DNA from: Candidatus Devosia phytovorans
Lineage (GTDB): Bacteria > Pseudomonadota > Alphaproteobacteria > Rhizobiales > Devosiaceae
Reading direction: 5' to 3'
NCBI GenBank assembly: GCA_029202405.1
Contig: CP119312.1
Span: 1,307,001 to 1,371,000, forward strand
DNA: 64,000 nt
Part shown: positions 40,064 through 49,018 of the stretch, piece after piece
Position numbering within the stretch: position 1 is the stretch's first letter
Layout: each line of letters begins with the position of its first letter
Program-made: the position numbers and the translations under genes
The notes under the pieces: model-generated
Told to the model about the DNA's origin: nothing
Database searches by the model: none
Seen by the model: only the letters and a program-made list of their open reading frames with translations

Positions 40064-41167
40064 TTACATTCTCTGCCCGGTTCGGGCGTCGAACAGGTTG
40101 GCCTTGCCCTTAAGGTAGTTGACGGCCATGGACTGGCCGGGAACCAGGCGTGTGGCTGTGTCTGGCTCGACGCGCAGGGCAAGCAAATCGTCTTCGAAGC
40201 GGAAATAGGCGCTGGCATCGGGTCCGGTACGCTCGGCATATTGCAGCGGCACCGTGAAGCTGGCGGCCACCGGACCGCCGGCGGTCAGTGTGAAATGCTC
40301 CGGACGGAGGCCCGCGATGACCTCGGCTCCATCTGCCGGCGGCCCGACGAAGGGATAGTCGGAAACATCGAGCCTGACGCCCGAGGCAAACACCGCTTCG
40401 ACCTTGCCTGTCGCGACCACGAGCCTGGCCTTGCGCAAGTTCATGGCAGGCGAGCCGATGAAGCCGGCGACAAACAGATTGGCCGGACGCTCGTAGATTT
40501 CATCGGGCGTGCCGAACTGCTGGATGACGCCGCCATTCATGACCGCGATCTTGGTTGCCATGGTCATGGCTTCGATCTGGTCATGGGTGACATAGACGAT
40601 GGTTGACTTGAGCTGGTCATGCAGTTTCTTGATCTCGAGCCGCATCTCTGTGCGCAGCTTGGCGTCCAGATTGCTGAGCGGTTCGTCGAACAGGAAGACG
40701 CCGACATTTTTCACGAGAGCGCGTCCGATGGCGACACGCTGGCGCTGGCCGCCCGAGAGCTGGCCGGGCTTGCGATGGAGCAGCGGCTCGATCTGCAGCA
40801 GCTTCGCCGCCCAGGCGATGCGCTTTTCGATCTCCTCGCGCGGCAGCTTGCTGGCCGATAGGCCGAACTTGAGATTTCCGTGGACCGTCTTTGTCGGATA
40901 GAGCGCATAGCTCTGGAACACCATGGCGAGACCGCGATCCTTAGGGTCGAGGTCGGTGACGTCACGGTCGCCGATCATGATGCGGCCATCGGTGACGTCG
41001 AGCAGGCCGGCGAGCAGGTTGAGCAGCGTGGTCTTGCCGCAACCCGAGGGGCCCAGCAGCACCAGGAAATCGCCGTCGTCGATAGAGAGGTTGAGATCGT
41101 CCAGAACCTTGAGCAGGCCGTAGGTCTTGGTGATGTGCTCGAAACTTACGCTGGGCATTCGGGTCAA
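40064..41167 (-). CDS. Sugar ABC transporter ATP-binding protein (UgpC/MsmK-like)
   Basis: This 367-aa CUT1 ATPase has Walker A GPSGCGKTT near residue 40, the signature LSGGQRQRVAIGR, Walker B VFLFDEPLSNLD, the switch His in YVTHDQIEAM, and a C-terminal TOBE domain (from about 240). The start overlaps the stop of the MalG-like permease (ATGA, 41164-41167). UgpC/MsmK-type ATPases import oligosaccharides, glycerol phosphate or sugar acids. Confidence 0.95.
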   Translation of the reverse strand: MTRMPSVSFEHITKTYGLLKVLDDLNLSIDDGDFLVLLGPSGCGKTTLLNLLAGLLDVTDGRIMIGDRDVTDLDPKDRGLAMVFQSYALYPTKTVHGNLKFGLSASKLPREEIEKRIAWAAKLLQIEPLLHRKPGQLSGGQRQRVAIGRALVKNVGVFLFDEPLSNLDAKLRTEMRLEIKKLHDQLKSTIVYVTHDQIEAMTMATKIAVMNGGVIQQFGTPDEIYERPANLFVAGFIGSPAMNLRKARLVVATGKVEAVFASGVRLDVSDYPFVGPPADGAEVIAGLRPEHFTLTAGGPVAASFTVPLQYAERTGPDASAYFRFEDDLLALRVEPDTATRLVPGQSMAVNYLKGKANLFDARTGQRM

Positions 41168-42096
41168 CCCTTGATGGCGCCGGCGGTAATGCCCTGGACG
41201 AAGAGCTTGCCGACGAAGAAATAAATGACGAGCGGGGGAATGGCGGTGAGCAGGGCCGCCGCCATATTGTCGTTGTAGCGAACGGTGCCGGTCGAGATGG
41301 TGATGAGATTGGCCAGGTTTACCGTCATCGGCTGGCCGCCGAGGCCGCCAAAGGTCACGCCGATCAGGTAGTCATTCCAGATCGAGGTGATCTGCAGGAT
41401 CAGCACGACGATCAGGATATTGCCGCTCATGGGCAGGATGATCTCGAAGAAGATCTTCCAGAACGAGCCGCTGTCCATCACCGCCGCGCTCATGATCTCC
41501 TGCGGGATATCCTTGTAGTAATTGCGGAAGATCAGCGTCAGCACCGGCATGGCCAGCACGGCGTGGATGATGGCGACGCCCCAGATGCTGCCATAGACCT
41601 TAAGCGTCGCCGTCATCGAGATCAGCGGGAACATGATGATCTGGAAAGGCACGAAGGCGCAGATGAAGAGCACGAAAAGGAAGGGGCCCGCCCATCTGAC
41701 GTTCCACAATGCCAGCGCATAGCCGGTGACGATCGACAGACCGATCGACAGCGCCAGCGAGGGGATGAGGATATAGACCGAGTTCCAGAACCCGACCTTG
41801 AGGCCCTCGCAGCGCGTGCCCGAGCAGGCGGTGTTCCAGGCGTGGTCCCAGGCTTCCAGCGTCCACACATTGGGCAGCGCGAACATGGCGCCCTCGCGGA
41901 TCTGATCCATGGTCTTGAACGATGTGGTGATCACCACATAGAGCGGCACGCAGAAGAACAGGGCGCAGACGGAGAGGAAGACGATGACGGCGATCGAGCG
42001 GCCGGTGATGGCCTTCTTCTTGCGCGGAAAATAGGGGGCGGTGCGGACGGCGACTTCGGCACCGAGCGATTTCTGGCTGACGGTCAGATCGGTCAT
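41164..42096 (-). CDS. Sugar ABC transporter permease (MalG-like)
   Basis: This 310-aa inner-membrane protein has about six helices and a BPD_transp_1 domain. The EAA loop is EIMSAAVMDSGSFWKIFFEI near residue 220. A long cytoplasmic N-terminus (residues 1-30) precedes helix 1. It overlaps the MalF-like permease gene by four bases and the ATPase gene by four bases, as is usual in CUT1 operons. Confidence 0.94.
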   Translation of the reverse strand: MTDLTVSQKSLGAEVAVRTAPYFPRKKKAITGRSIAVIVFLSVCALFFCVPLYVVITTSFKTMDQIREGAMFALPNVWTLEAWDHAWNTACSGTRCEGLKVGFWNSVYILIPSLALSIGLSIVTGYALALWNVRWAGPFLFVLFICAFVPFQIIMFPLISMTATLKVYGSIWGVAIIHAVLAMPVLTLIFRNYYKDIPQEIMSAAVMDSGSFWKIFFEIILPMSGNILIVVLILQITSIWNDYLIGVTFGGLGGQPMTVNLANLITISTGTVRYNDNMAAALLTAIPPLVIYFFVGKLFVQGITAGAIKG

Positions 42097-42986
42097 GCGC
42101 GGGCTCCCGAACGGCGCTGTTGCCAGGCGGTGAGCAGCACCAGCGGCAGGAAGATCACGGCAGTGATCAGCAGCATCAGCACGGCGGCGGCCGAGGCAAA
42201 GCCGAGATTGCCCTTGGCCGACAGCGCCTGGATGGTGAAATAGGCCGGCACATAGGTCGATTGACCCGGCCCGCCATTGGTCATGGCGACGATCACGTCA
42301 TAGGCCTTGATTACCCCGAGCGAGAGCAGGATGGCGCAGGTGACGAAGGTGAATTTCATCATCGGAATGATGATTTCCGTATAGAGCCGGAAGAGGCCTA
42401 CGCCATCGAGCCGCGCGGCGCTCCAGATCTCGGAATTGATGGATTTGAGCCCGGCCAGCATCAGCGCCATGTAAAAGCCCGCGCTCTGCCAGACCGAGGC
42501 GAGAATGACGCCATACATGGCGGTTTCCGGCCGGGCCAGCCAGCTGGCATTGACCCAGGTGAGGCCGATGGAGTGGATGAAATGTTCGACCCCCAGTTCG
42601 GGATTGAACATCCAGCGCCAGGCCGCGCCGGTGACGATCAGCGAGATGGCCAGGGGATAGAGAAACACCGTGCGAAAGATGCTTTCGCCGCGCTTTTCGC
42701 GGTCGATCATGGCGGCGAGAATGAAGCCGAAAACGATGGCCAGCGCGCTGCCGAGGCCAAGCACGATGAGGTTCTGCAGCGAGATCAGCCAGGCGTCGTC
42801 GTTGAACAGGCGCTGGTATTGCCGGCCCCATTCGGACCAGTCGATCTCATATTCCGGCAGGCGCCGGCTGCGCGTCAGCGACAGGTAGACTGTCCACAGA
42901 ATGGCGCCAATGAAGGCAACCAGAGTCACCAGTCCAGCCGGCACCAGGGCCAGTTGGGGCGACCATCGGCTCCACCGAAAGGTCAT
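42093..42986 (-). CDS. Sugar ABC transporter permease (MalF-like)
   Basis: This 297-aa inner-membrane permease has an EAA loop (EIWSAARLDGVGLFRLYTEI near residue 210). ATG 42986 is preferred because GGGAGG lies about 8 nt before it; the longer reading begins in the promoter region. It is the first gene of the operon that continues through MalG-like permease, ATPase, binding protein, VOC, epimerase and TolB-like protein. It is divergent from the aldo/keto reductase gene. Confidence 0.94.
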   Translation of the reverse strand: MTFRWSRWSPQLALVPAGLVTLVAFIGAILWTVYLSLTRSRRLPEYEIDWSEWGRQYQRLFNDDAWLISLQNLIVLGLGSALAIVFGFILAAMIDREKRGESIFRTVFLYPLAISLIVTGAAWRWMFNPELGVEHFIHSIGLTWVNASWLARPETAMYGVILASVWQSAGFYMALMLAGLKSINSEIWSAARLDGVGLFRLYTEIIIPMMKFTFVTCAILLSLGVIKAYDVIVAMTNGGPGQSTYVPAYFTIQALSAKGNLGFASAAAVLMLLITAVIFLPLVLLTAWQQRRSGARA

Positions 42987-43069
42987 GCTCGTCCTCCCTT
43001 GAGCATCGCGGCGGATTGTTCCGCTCTGTCGATGCGTCAGCTCTTGCAAGCAGTATTATCGTTAAACTA

Positions 43070-43088
43070 GGATCGGACAAAACGATCC
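43070..43088. promoter_or_regulatory. Candidate operator between the sugar operon and the reductase gene
   Basis: GGATCG (43070-43075) and CGATCC (43083-43088) form a perfect inverted repeat with a 7-bp spacer in the 193-bp shared promoter region. The neighbouring LacI gene at 44707 is a candidate regulator. Confidence 0.35.
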
Positions 43089-43179
43089 GTCAATAGTATT
43101 TCGGCGTGAACCATGCTGGTTTTGATCGGGCAGCAATACCGTCGGATCGGAAACATCTAAGGGGTGAGGGGGGAAATAT

Positions 43180-43992
43180 ATGAAAAATCAGTATGATATA
43201 CCGGTGATGGGCTTCGGTACCTATGGCCGAACGGGCAATGCTGGTGTGGAGGCCATGAGCGTGGCGCTCGAAGTGGGCTATCGACATCTCGATACCGCCC
43301 AAGATTACGGGACCGAAAGTGAGGTCGGGCAGGCGGTGCGCCGCTCCGGCCTGCCGCGTTCCGACGTCTTCGTAACGACCAAGATCCAGACAGGCAATCT
43401 CGATGCTGGCGCGCTGGTGCCCTCGCTGCACCGAAGTCTCGATACGCTGCAGCTTGATCAGCTCGATCTGACGCTGATCCATTGGCCTTCACCCAACAAT
43501 GCCGTCCCCTTGCCGGTCTATATCGAACAGCTCGCCGAGGCGCATGCTCTGGGTCTGACGCAACTCATCGGCGTCTCGAACTTCACCATCGCCATGCTGC
43601 GTGAGGCGCAAGCCCTGCTGGGCGAGTTGCCCATCGCCAACAATCAGGTCGAGCTCAATCCGCTGCTGCAAAACAAGAAGCTCGCAAGCTTCTGTAAGAG
43701 CCAAGGAATTTCCGTCACCTGCTACCTGCCGATCGCCCGAGGCATCCTGGGGGAGGTGCCCGAAATTGCCGAGATCGCTGCGCGCCACCAGGCGACACCG
43801 GAGCAGGTGGCCTTGGCCTTCGAATTGGCCAAGGGGTATATTGCCATTCCCACCTCGGGCAAGGCCGAGCGCATCCGCAGCAATTTCGAGGCGACCGGGC
43901 TGACCCTGACCGAGCCCGAAATGCGCGTCATCGAGGGCGTCGATCGAGGGCAGCGGGTGATTGACCCGGATTGGGGCCCCGATTGGGACTGA
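43180..43992 (+). CDS. Aldo/keto reductase (DkgB-like)
   Basis: This 270-aa NADPH-dependent reductase has the AKR catalytic tetrad: Asp in HLDTAQDYG, Tyr in the same block, Lys in VTTKIQ and His in LIHWPSP. The C-terminal cofactor segment IAIPTSGKAERIRSNFEAT is present. The family includes 2,5-diketo-gluconate reductases and reductases of sugars or aldehydes. It is divergent from the sugar operon and heads a short run with a VOC protein and a LacI regulator. Confidence 0.9.
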   Translation: MKNQYDIPVMGFGTYGRTGNAGVEAMSVALEVGYRHLDTAQDYGTESEVGQAVRRSGLPRSDVFVTTKIQTGNLDAGALVPSLHRSLDTLQLDQLDLTLIHWPSPNNAVPLPVYIEQLAEAHALGLTQLIGVSNFTIAMLREAQALLGELPIANNQVELNPLLQNKKLASFCKSQGISVTCYLPIARGILGEVPEIAEIAARHQATPEQVALAFELAKGYIAIPTSGKAERIRSNFEATGLTLTEPEMRVIEGVDRGQRVIDPDWGPDWD

Positions 43993-44143
43993 CAGCGTTT
44001 CGCTGTTGACAGCCTCGCATTCGCGGATTTAGCTAATCGTATTAACGTTCCTACAAAACACCCTGCATCCATGCCGGGGTGCTCTGCATGCCTTGCCGCT
44101 GCGGACGGGAATATTCATTGCCGCAATGTCGGCGGGAGGAAAC

Positions 44144-44587
44144 ATGAAGGGCATCACCAGTCTCGGGCACATCGCGATCAACGTGATCGACCTCGAAAAG
44201 TCGCTCGACTACTATGTCAACAAGCTGGGCTTTCCCGAAATGCTGCGCCTCAAGCGCGACGATGGCGAAACCTGGCTCGTTTATCTGCGCATCACCGACG
44301 AGCAGTATCTCGAGATCTTCCCCGGCGCCGAAAACGATCGCGCACCGGCAAGCTGGCACACCAATGGGATGACCCATATGTGCTGGACGATCGATGATCT
44401 CGACGCCACCTGCGATCGCATCAAGGCGGCGGGTATCACGCTGCTCAGCGAGCCCAAGCCCGGCCTCGACGGGAATCGGCAGGCCTGGCTCGAGGATCCC
44501 GATGGCAATCGCATCGAACTGATGGAAATGCATCCCGACTGCCTGCAGTATCAGGCGATCCGACGCCTTCATGCAGAAGGCGTCTAG
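44144..44587 (+). CDS. VOC-family (glyoxalase/dioxygenase-like) protein
   Basis: This 147-aa protein has two VOC modules: MKGITSLGHIAINVIDLEKS (residues 1-20, first metal His in GHIAI) and, in the second, HMCWTIDD with Glu in NRIELMEMH near the end. GGGAGGAAAC lies before the ATG at 44144; in-frame extension upstream is not supported. It lies between the reductase and LacI genes, and a second VOC gene (38243-38722) lies in the divergent operon, so both may act on related substrates. Confidence 0.88.
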   Translation: MKGITSLGHIAINVIDLEKSLDYYVNKLGFPEMLRLKRDDGETWLVYLRITDEQYLEIFPGAENDRAPASWHTNGMTHMCWTIDDLDATCDRIKAAGITLLSEPKPGLDGNRQAWLEDPDGNRIELMEMHPDCLQYQAIRRLHAEGV

Positions 44588-44706
44588 TGCGGCCTTTGAT
44601 CTAGTGTCTATTCTCGCCCATGGTTTTGGTTTTCTGCTATCGACTTGGTGCATGCGCATCTTGGGGGACAAACCTCCCGCGACCGGCGTTTCGGTAGGTT
44701 GAAATC

Positions 44707-45729
44707 ATGGGCAAACCCATCGTCCGCTTGAAGGACATTGCCGACAAGACAGGATTCTCGGTCAACACGGTGTCATTGGCGCTGCGGCAGAGCCCGCGCA
44801 TTCCCGAAGACACTACCGTCCTCATCCGGGAGGCGGCGGAGGCGCTCAACTACCTTCCCAATCATGTCGCCAAGTCGCTGGTCAGTCGCGAGACCAAGAC
44901 CATCGGCCTCGTGTTGACCGACATCACCAACCCGGCGCTAACCCAAGTGGCGCAGGCGGTCGAAACTGTTCTGTCTGAACGTGGCTATTCGACCCTGTTC
45001 GCGACATCGAACAACGATCTTGAAGAGGAAAAGCGGGTCATCGAGATGTTCCGCTCGCGCCAGGTCGACGGCATGCTGATTTATCCGCGCAGCCATCGCG
45101 AGCTCGAACATATCCGAAGGCTCCGTCAGCGCGGCTATCCGGTTGTGCTGCTCGTAGCTGATCCCGACGCGGGGATTGATGCCGTCTGCATCGACGAGCG
45201 CCGTGGCGCCTATCGCGCGGTGCGGCACCTTATCGATATCGGCCATAGCCGCATTGGCATCATCGACACCTCCAATCCCAAGGGAAATCTCGAAAAGCGC
45301 GATGGCTACAACCAGGCGCATGAGGAGGCAGGGATGGTGGTCGATGCCGAACTGCTGGCCGATCCGCAGGGCAACTCCGTGATCCGGGGCTATTGGGCCA
45401 TGGACCGGTTGATGAGCCTGCCGGTGCGGCCGACGGCAGTCTTTGCGTCCAATGATTCCCTGGCCATCGGCGCATTGCGCTGGACGCAAAAAAACGGTCT
45501 GCGCGTGCCCGCTGATGTGGCCATCATGGGTTTTGACAACATCGAATTTGCCGAACACGCGGCGACGCCCATCTCGTCGGTCAAATACGAGGTCGACATG
45601 GTGACCGAGCTGGCGGTGGAGCGGCTGCTGCAGTTGATCGCCGCACCCGACGGCCTGCCCGAGCCGCGCGTTACCATGATCGACCCCGAACTGATCGTGC
45701 GCGACAGCACGGCGGGCAGGGGAGACTGA
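44707..45729 (+). CDS. LacI-family transcriptional regulator
   Basis: This 340-aa repressor has an N-terminal HTH (LKDIADKTGFSVNTVSLAL, residues 8-26, then the hinge LPNHVAKSLVSR). A periplasmic-binding-protein-like effector domain (ETKTIGLVLTDITNPAL..., residues 62-335) follows. It probably controls the divergent sugar operon and the reductase gene. It lies just after the VOC gene with a 119-bp gap, so it may have its own promoter. Confidence 0.94.
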   Translation: MGKPIVRLKDIADKTGFSVNTVSLALRQSPRIPEDTTVLIREAAEALNYLPNHVAKSLVSRETKTIGLVLTDITNPALTQVAQAVETVLSERGYSTLFATSNNDLEEEKRVIEMFRSRQVDGMLIYPRSHRELEHIRRLRQRGYPVVLLVADPDAGIDAVCIDERRGAYRAVRHLIDIGHSRIGIIDTSNPKGNLEKRDGYNQAHEEAGMVVDAELLADPQGNSVIRGYWAMDRLMSLPVRPTAVFASNDSLAIGALRWTQKNGLRVPADVAIMGFDNIEFAEHAATPISSVKYEVDMVTELAVERLLQLIAAPDGLPEPRVTMIDPELIVRDSTAGRGD

Positions 45730-46144
45730 TCAGGCTGTTGAACAGGTACGCTGCCGCTTTAGCTTCAGTCGACCCCATTGCGGTCGCTAACTATTAGACT
45801 TCTCCAAGTACTAATGGCGGAGATTGCAAGAAGTATATGGAGGTGCCCAGCTGGAATGCGTTGTGGTCTGGCTGTTTTATACTTTACCGAGCGAACGCAT
45901 CAATAGGTCCAAAGGTTGGGAGTCTTGGTCTCGCCTGAACATGCGCGTCAGGTTTAGGTGGCGACACATGACTGAACTTCAAAATCCTCATAGACCTATA
46001 GATGATCAAGACGTGCTCACGCTTCAGGGCTGGGCGAACTGTTACTCGCCCTTCTGTAGCCGCCATTCCACAAAGCCACCCCGATGGACGTCCGTCGTTA
46101 GAAATATTCAAACCGCGCCGCGCTACTGCAGCTAAAGACAAACC
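45730..46144. other. Gene-free, lower-GC region
   Basis: No credible gene is seen in these 415 bases. The base composition is visibly more AT-rich than the neighbouring genes. Short frames here have no recognisable product. The stretch lies between convergent ends (LacI gene and ABC ATPase gene), so no promoter is needed. Confidence 0.6.
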
Positions 46145-47227
46145 TTAGTCATGAGTATTCCTCGGTATCGCTTGCTCAGTCTGCGGATCAAATAGGTGGA
46201 TATGTTCGGGTGCGACGTGGACGGCGATCATATCGCCGGAGCGAACGTCGGTCCGACGCGTCTCGACCAGGGTCAGCTCAGGTTTTGTATCGGTCGCCAC
46301 ATAGGTCATCGATCCGGTCGATTCCACGACTCCGACGCTGAGATGCAGGGTGGGGTCGCGATCGGTGACGACCAGGTGTTCGGGGCGCAGGCCAACAATC
46401 ACCTTGCGACCCGGTGCGAGGTGGCGCTGCAGTGGCAGGGTCGGATCGCCTTCCAGCTCGAGCTGTACGGTCTGGCCGTCGGCTGCGATCACGCCCGGCA
46501 CGAAGTTCATCGCCGGTGAACCGATGAAGCCGGCGACGAACTTGCTGACCGGGCTGTCATAGAGTTCGAGCGGGCTGCCCTGCTGTTCGATGACGCCATC
46601 GCGCATGACGACGACATGGTCCGCCATGGTCATGGCCTCGATCTGGTCGTGGGTGACATAGACCGAGGTTGCTCCGAGGCGGTCATGCAGGGCGCGGATT
46701 TCCTTGCGCATGTGGACGCGCAGCGCGGCGTCGAGGTTGGACAGGGGTTCGTCGAAGAGGAAGGCTTTTGGATTGCGGATGATGGCGCGGCCCATGGCAA
46801 CGCGCTGGCGCTGGCCGCCCGAGAGTTCGCGCGGATAGCGCTTGAGAAGGGCCGAAAGACCGGTAGTGGCGGCGACTTCGGCGGCCTTCTGACGGGCCTC
46901 GGCCTTGCCGACGCCATGCAGGCGGAGCGAATAGGTGAGGTTTTCTTCCACGGTCATGTGCGGATAGAGCGCGTAGGACTGGAACACCATCGCGACGTCG
47001 CGCTTGCGCGGTGGCACGCCGGTCATCACCTGGCCGGCAATCCTGAGTGTGCCGGAGGTGATGGTCTCGAGCCCGGCAATGGAGCGGAGCAGGGTGGACT
47101 TGCCACAGCCGGAGGGGCCGACCAGGGCGACGAAACTGCCCTTCTCGATGGAGAGGCTGACATTCTTGAGGGCGTGGAAGATGCCGTAATGCTTGTCGAT
47201 ATTGCTGAGCTCGATCTGTGCACTCAT
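46145..47227 (-). CDS. Sugar ABC transporter ATP-binding protein (UgpC-like), second operon
   Basis: This 360-aa CUT1 ATPase has Walker A GPSGCGKST near residue 38, the signature LSGGQRQRVAMGR, Walker B AFLFDEPLSNLD and the switch His in YVTHDQIEAM. A C-terminal TOBE domain contains GRKVIVGLRPEHL. The start overlaps the permease stop (ATGA, 47224-47227). It is the last gene of the LacI-controlled operon. Confidence 0.95.
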   Translation of the reverse strand: MSAQIELSNIDKHYGIFHALKNVSLSIEKGSFVALVGPSGCGKSTLLRSIAGLETITSGTLRIAGQVMTGVPPRKRDVAMVFQSYALYPHMTVEENLTYSLRLHGVGKAEARQKAAEVAATTGLSALLKRYPRELSGGQRQRVAMGRAIIRNPKAFLFDEPLSNLDAALRVHMRKEIRALHDRLGATSVYVTHDQIEAMTMADHVVVMRDGVIEQQGSPLELYDSPVSKFVAGFIGSPAMNFVPGVIAADGQTVQLELEGDPTLPLQRHLAPGRKVIVGLRPEHLVVTDRDPTLHLSVGVVESTGSMTYVATDTKPELTLVETRRTDVRSGDMIAVHVAPEHIHLFDPQTEQAIPRNTHD

Positions 47228-48051
47228 TTGAGGGCTCCCGAGGTGAGGCCGGAGACGATGCGGCGCTGCAGAAGGACGAAGACGGCCAGGATCGGGGTCA
47301 CGTAGATCGCCGAATAGGCCATGATGGAGTTCCAGTCAGTGGAATTGGGGCCGAGGAAGCCCGAGAGCCCAACGCTGGCGGGCTGGAGCGCCGTGTCCTG
47401 GATGATCGACTTGGAATAGATATACTCGCCAAACGAGCTCATGAAGGTGAGGATGGCGCAGACCAGGATGCCGTTGCGGGCCAATGGCAGGACGATGGAG
47501 AAGAAGGCGCCGACGCGCGAATTGCCATCGACCAGCGCTGCCTCTTCCAGTTCGCGCGGCACGCTCATGAAGGTGGCGCGGACCAGCACGACGAAGAAGG
47601 GCATGGACTTGGCGGCGGCGGCCAGAACCACCGCCGTGCGCGGATAGTTCAGCAGGCCCATCTGGTTGAAGCCGACAAACAGCGGCGTGATCATCACCGA
47701 TGCCGGCAGGACCTGCAGCATGAGGATGAGGAAGAGGCCGAAGTCGATCCAGGCACTCCGGTAGCGGGCCAGCACATAGGCGCATCCGGTGCCCAGGATC
47801 ACCGTTATGGCGGTGACGCCCGAGGCGATGACCACGGAATTCCAGAGGAATGTGCCCATGGTCCGCCGTGTCCAGACGGCGGGGTAGACGCTGGGGTCGG
47901 GCGCCATGGGCCAGAAGGTGGGCGGATTGGCGAAGATTTCCGAGCCCGACTTGAGGCTGGTCACATACATCCAGTACAGCGGAAAGAGATAGACGGCGGC
48001 GAGGGCAAGCGCGAGGCCGAGCAGCAGCCAGGGAACATAGGGCCGGGTCAT
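47224..48051 (-). CDS. Sugar ABC transporter permease (MalG-like), second operon
   Basis: This 275-aa inner-membrane permease has about six helices and its EAA loop at ELEEAALVDGNSRVGAFFSI near residue 175. The N-terminus begins directly with helix 1 (WLLLGLALALAAVYLFPLYW). Four-base overlaps on both sides join it to the other permease gene and to the ATPase gene. Confidence 0.94.
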   Translation of the reverse strand: MTRPYVPWLLLGLALALAAVYLFPLYWMYVTSLKSGSEIFANPPTFWPMAPDPSVYPAVWTRRTMGTFLWNSVVIASGVTAITVILGTGCAYVLARYRSAWIDFGLFLILMLQVLPASVMITPLFVGFNQMGLLNYPRTAVVLAAAAKSMPFFVVLVRATFMSVPRELEEAALVDGNSRVGAFFSIVLPLARNGILVCAILTFMSSFGEYIYSKSIIQDTALQPASVGLSGFLGPNSTDWNSIMAYSAIYVTPILAVFVLLQRRIVSGLTSGALK

Positions 48052-48950
48052 CCGCGCACCTCATGGCGGGTGGAGCGCACATAGACGACCGAGGCAAAGA
48101 GCACGAGCACGAACATCATCACCGAAATCGTGGCGCCCTTGGCGAAGTCGTAGAGCTGGAAGCTCATCTGCCAGGCCCAGTAGCCGGCGACCGTCGAAGT
48201 GTTGGCAGGGCCGCCTTCGGTCAACGCGGGGAAAAGATCGAACTGCTGCAAGGTGCCGATGAGGCCAAGCGAAAGGACGGCGCCGATGGTCGAGCGCATC
48301 ATGGGCAGGGTGATGGTCCAAAAGCGCTGGAAGGCATTGGCGCCATCGAGTTCGGCAGCTTCATAGAGGTCGCGCGGAATGGCGGCGAGTCCGACCGAGA
48401 GCAGCAGCATGTTGAAGGCGAGGCCTAACCAGATATTGGCGATGACCACGGACCAGAGGGCGAAATTGGGATCCGACTTCCAGAACACCGTGGCCTGGAT
48501 CAGGCCGAGCGACTTGAGGATGGCGTTGAAGACGCCGAAGTCACCGGCCAGGATCCAGCTCCAGATGGCGCCAACGACGAGGCCGGGCATGACCCAGGAG
48601 ACGAGGAACAGGCCGCGTATGGTGGAGGCTCCGGGAAAATTCTGGGCGAAGAAGATGGCCAGGGCAAAGCCGATGACGAACTGGCCGGCCATGGAGGCAA
48701 AGACGAAGATCAGCGTGTTTTTCGTCACCAGCCAGAATTCGGGCTGGGCGACCACGGCGACATAATTGGCAAAGCCGGCGAAGGGGCGGAGCAGGGAGCC
48801 CAGGGTGAACATGTCCACCTGCTGGAAGCTCATCAGCACATTATAGACCAGCGGCAAGCCGGCCAGCGCCAGAAGGAAGAGCATGGCCGCGCCGACGAGG
48901 ATCAGGTCGAAGCCGATGCCGTCACGCAGGCTGCCAAGAAATCGGGACAT
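48048..48950 (-). CDS. Sugar ABC transporter permease (MalF-like), second operon
   Basis: This 300-aa inner-membrane permease has its EAA loop at DLYEAAELDGANAFQRFWTI near residue 205. It follows the binding-protein gene with a 68-bp gap that contains a hairpin, and it overlaps the next permease gene by four bases. Confidence 0.94.
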   Translation of the reverse strand: MSRFLGSLRDGIGFDLILVGAAMLFLLALAGLPLVYNVLMSFQQVDMFTLGSLLRPFAGFANYVAVVAQPEFWLVTKNTLIFVFASMAGQFVIGFALAIFFAQNFPGASTIRGLFLVSWVMPGLVVGAIWSWILAGDFGVFNAILKSLGLIQATVFWKSDPNFALWSVVIANIWLGLAFNMLLLSVGLAAIPRDLYEAAELDGANAFQRFWTITLPMMRSTIGAVLSLGLIGTLQQFDLFPALTEGGPANTSTVAGYWAWQMSFQLYDFAKGATISVMMFVLVLFASVVYVRSTRHEVRG

Positions 48951-48977
48951 AGAACCTCCACGCGGGAATGAATATGA

Positions 48978-48999
48978 CCGGCCGGATTGCTCCGGCCGG
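48978..48999 (-). terminator. Intra-operon hairpin after the sugar-binding-protein gene
   Basis: CCGGCCGGA (48978-48986) and TCCGGCCGG (48991-48999) pair perfectly over 9 bp around TTGC, without a U-tract. It probably raises the level of the binding-protein message over that of the permeases. Confidence 0.6.
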
Positions 49000-49018
49000 C
49001 CCAGGTCAGGGAGGTCGA

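Noticed and set aside
45824..46141. 103-codon plus-strand and 85-codon minus-strand frames
   Set aside because: Low-GC DNA with unsuitable codon use and no domain; both lie in the same gene-free region.
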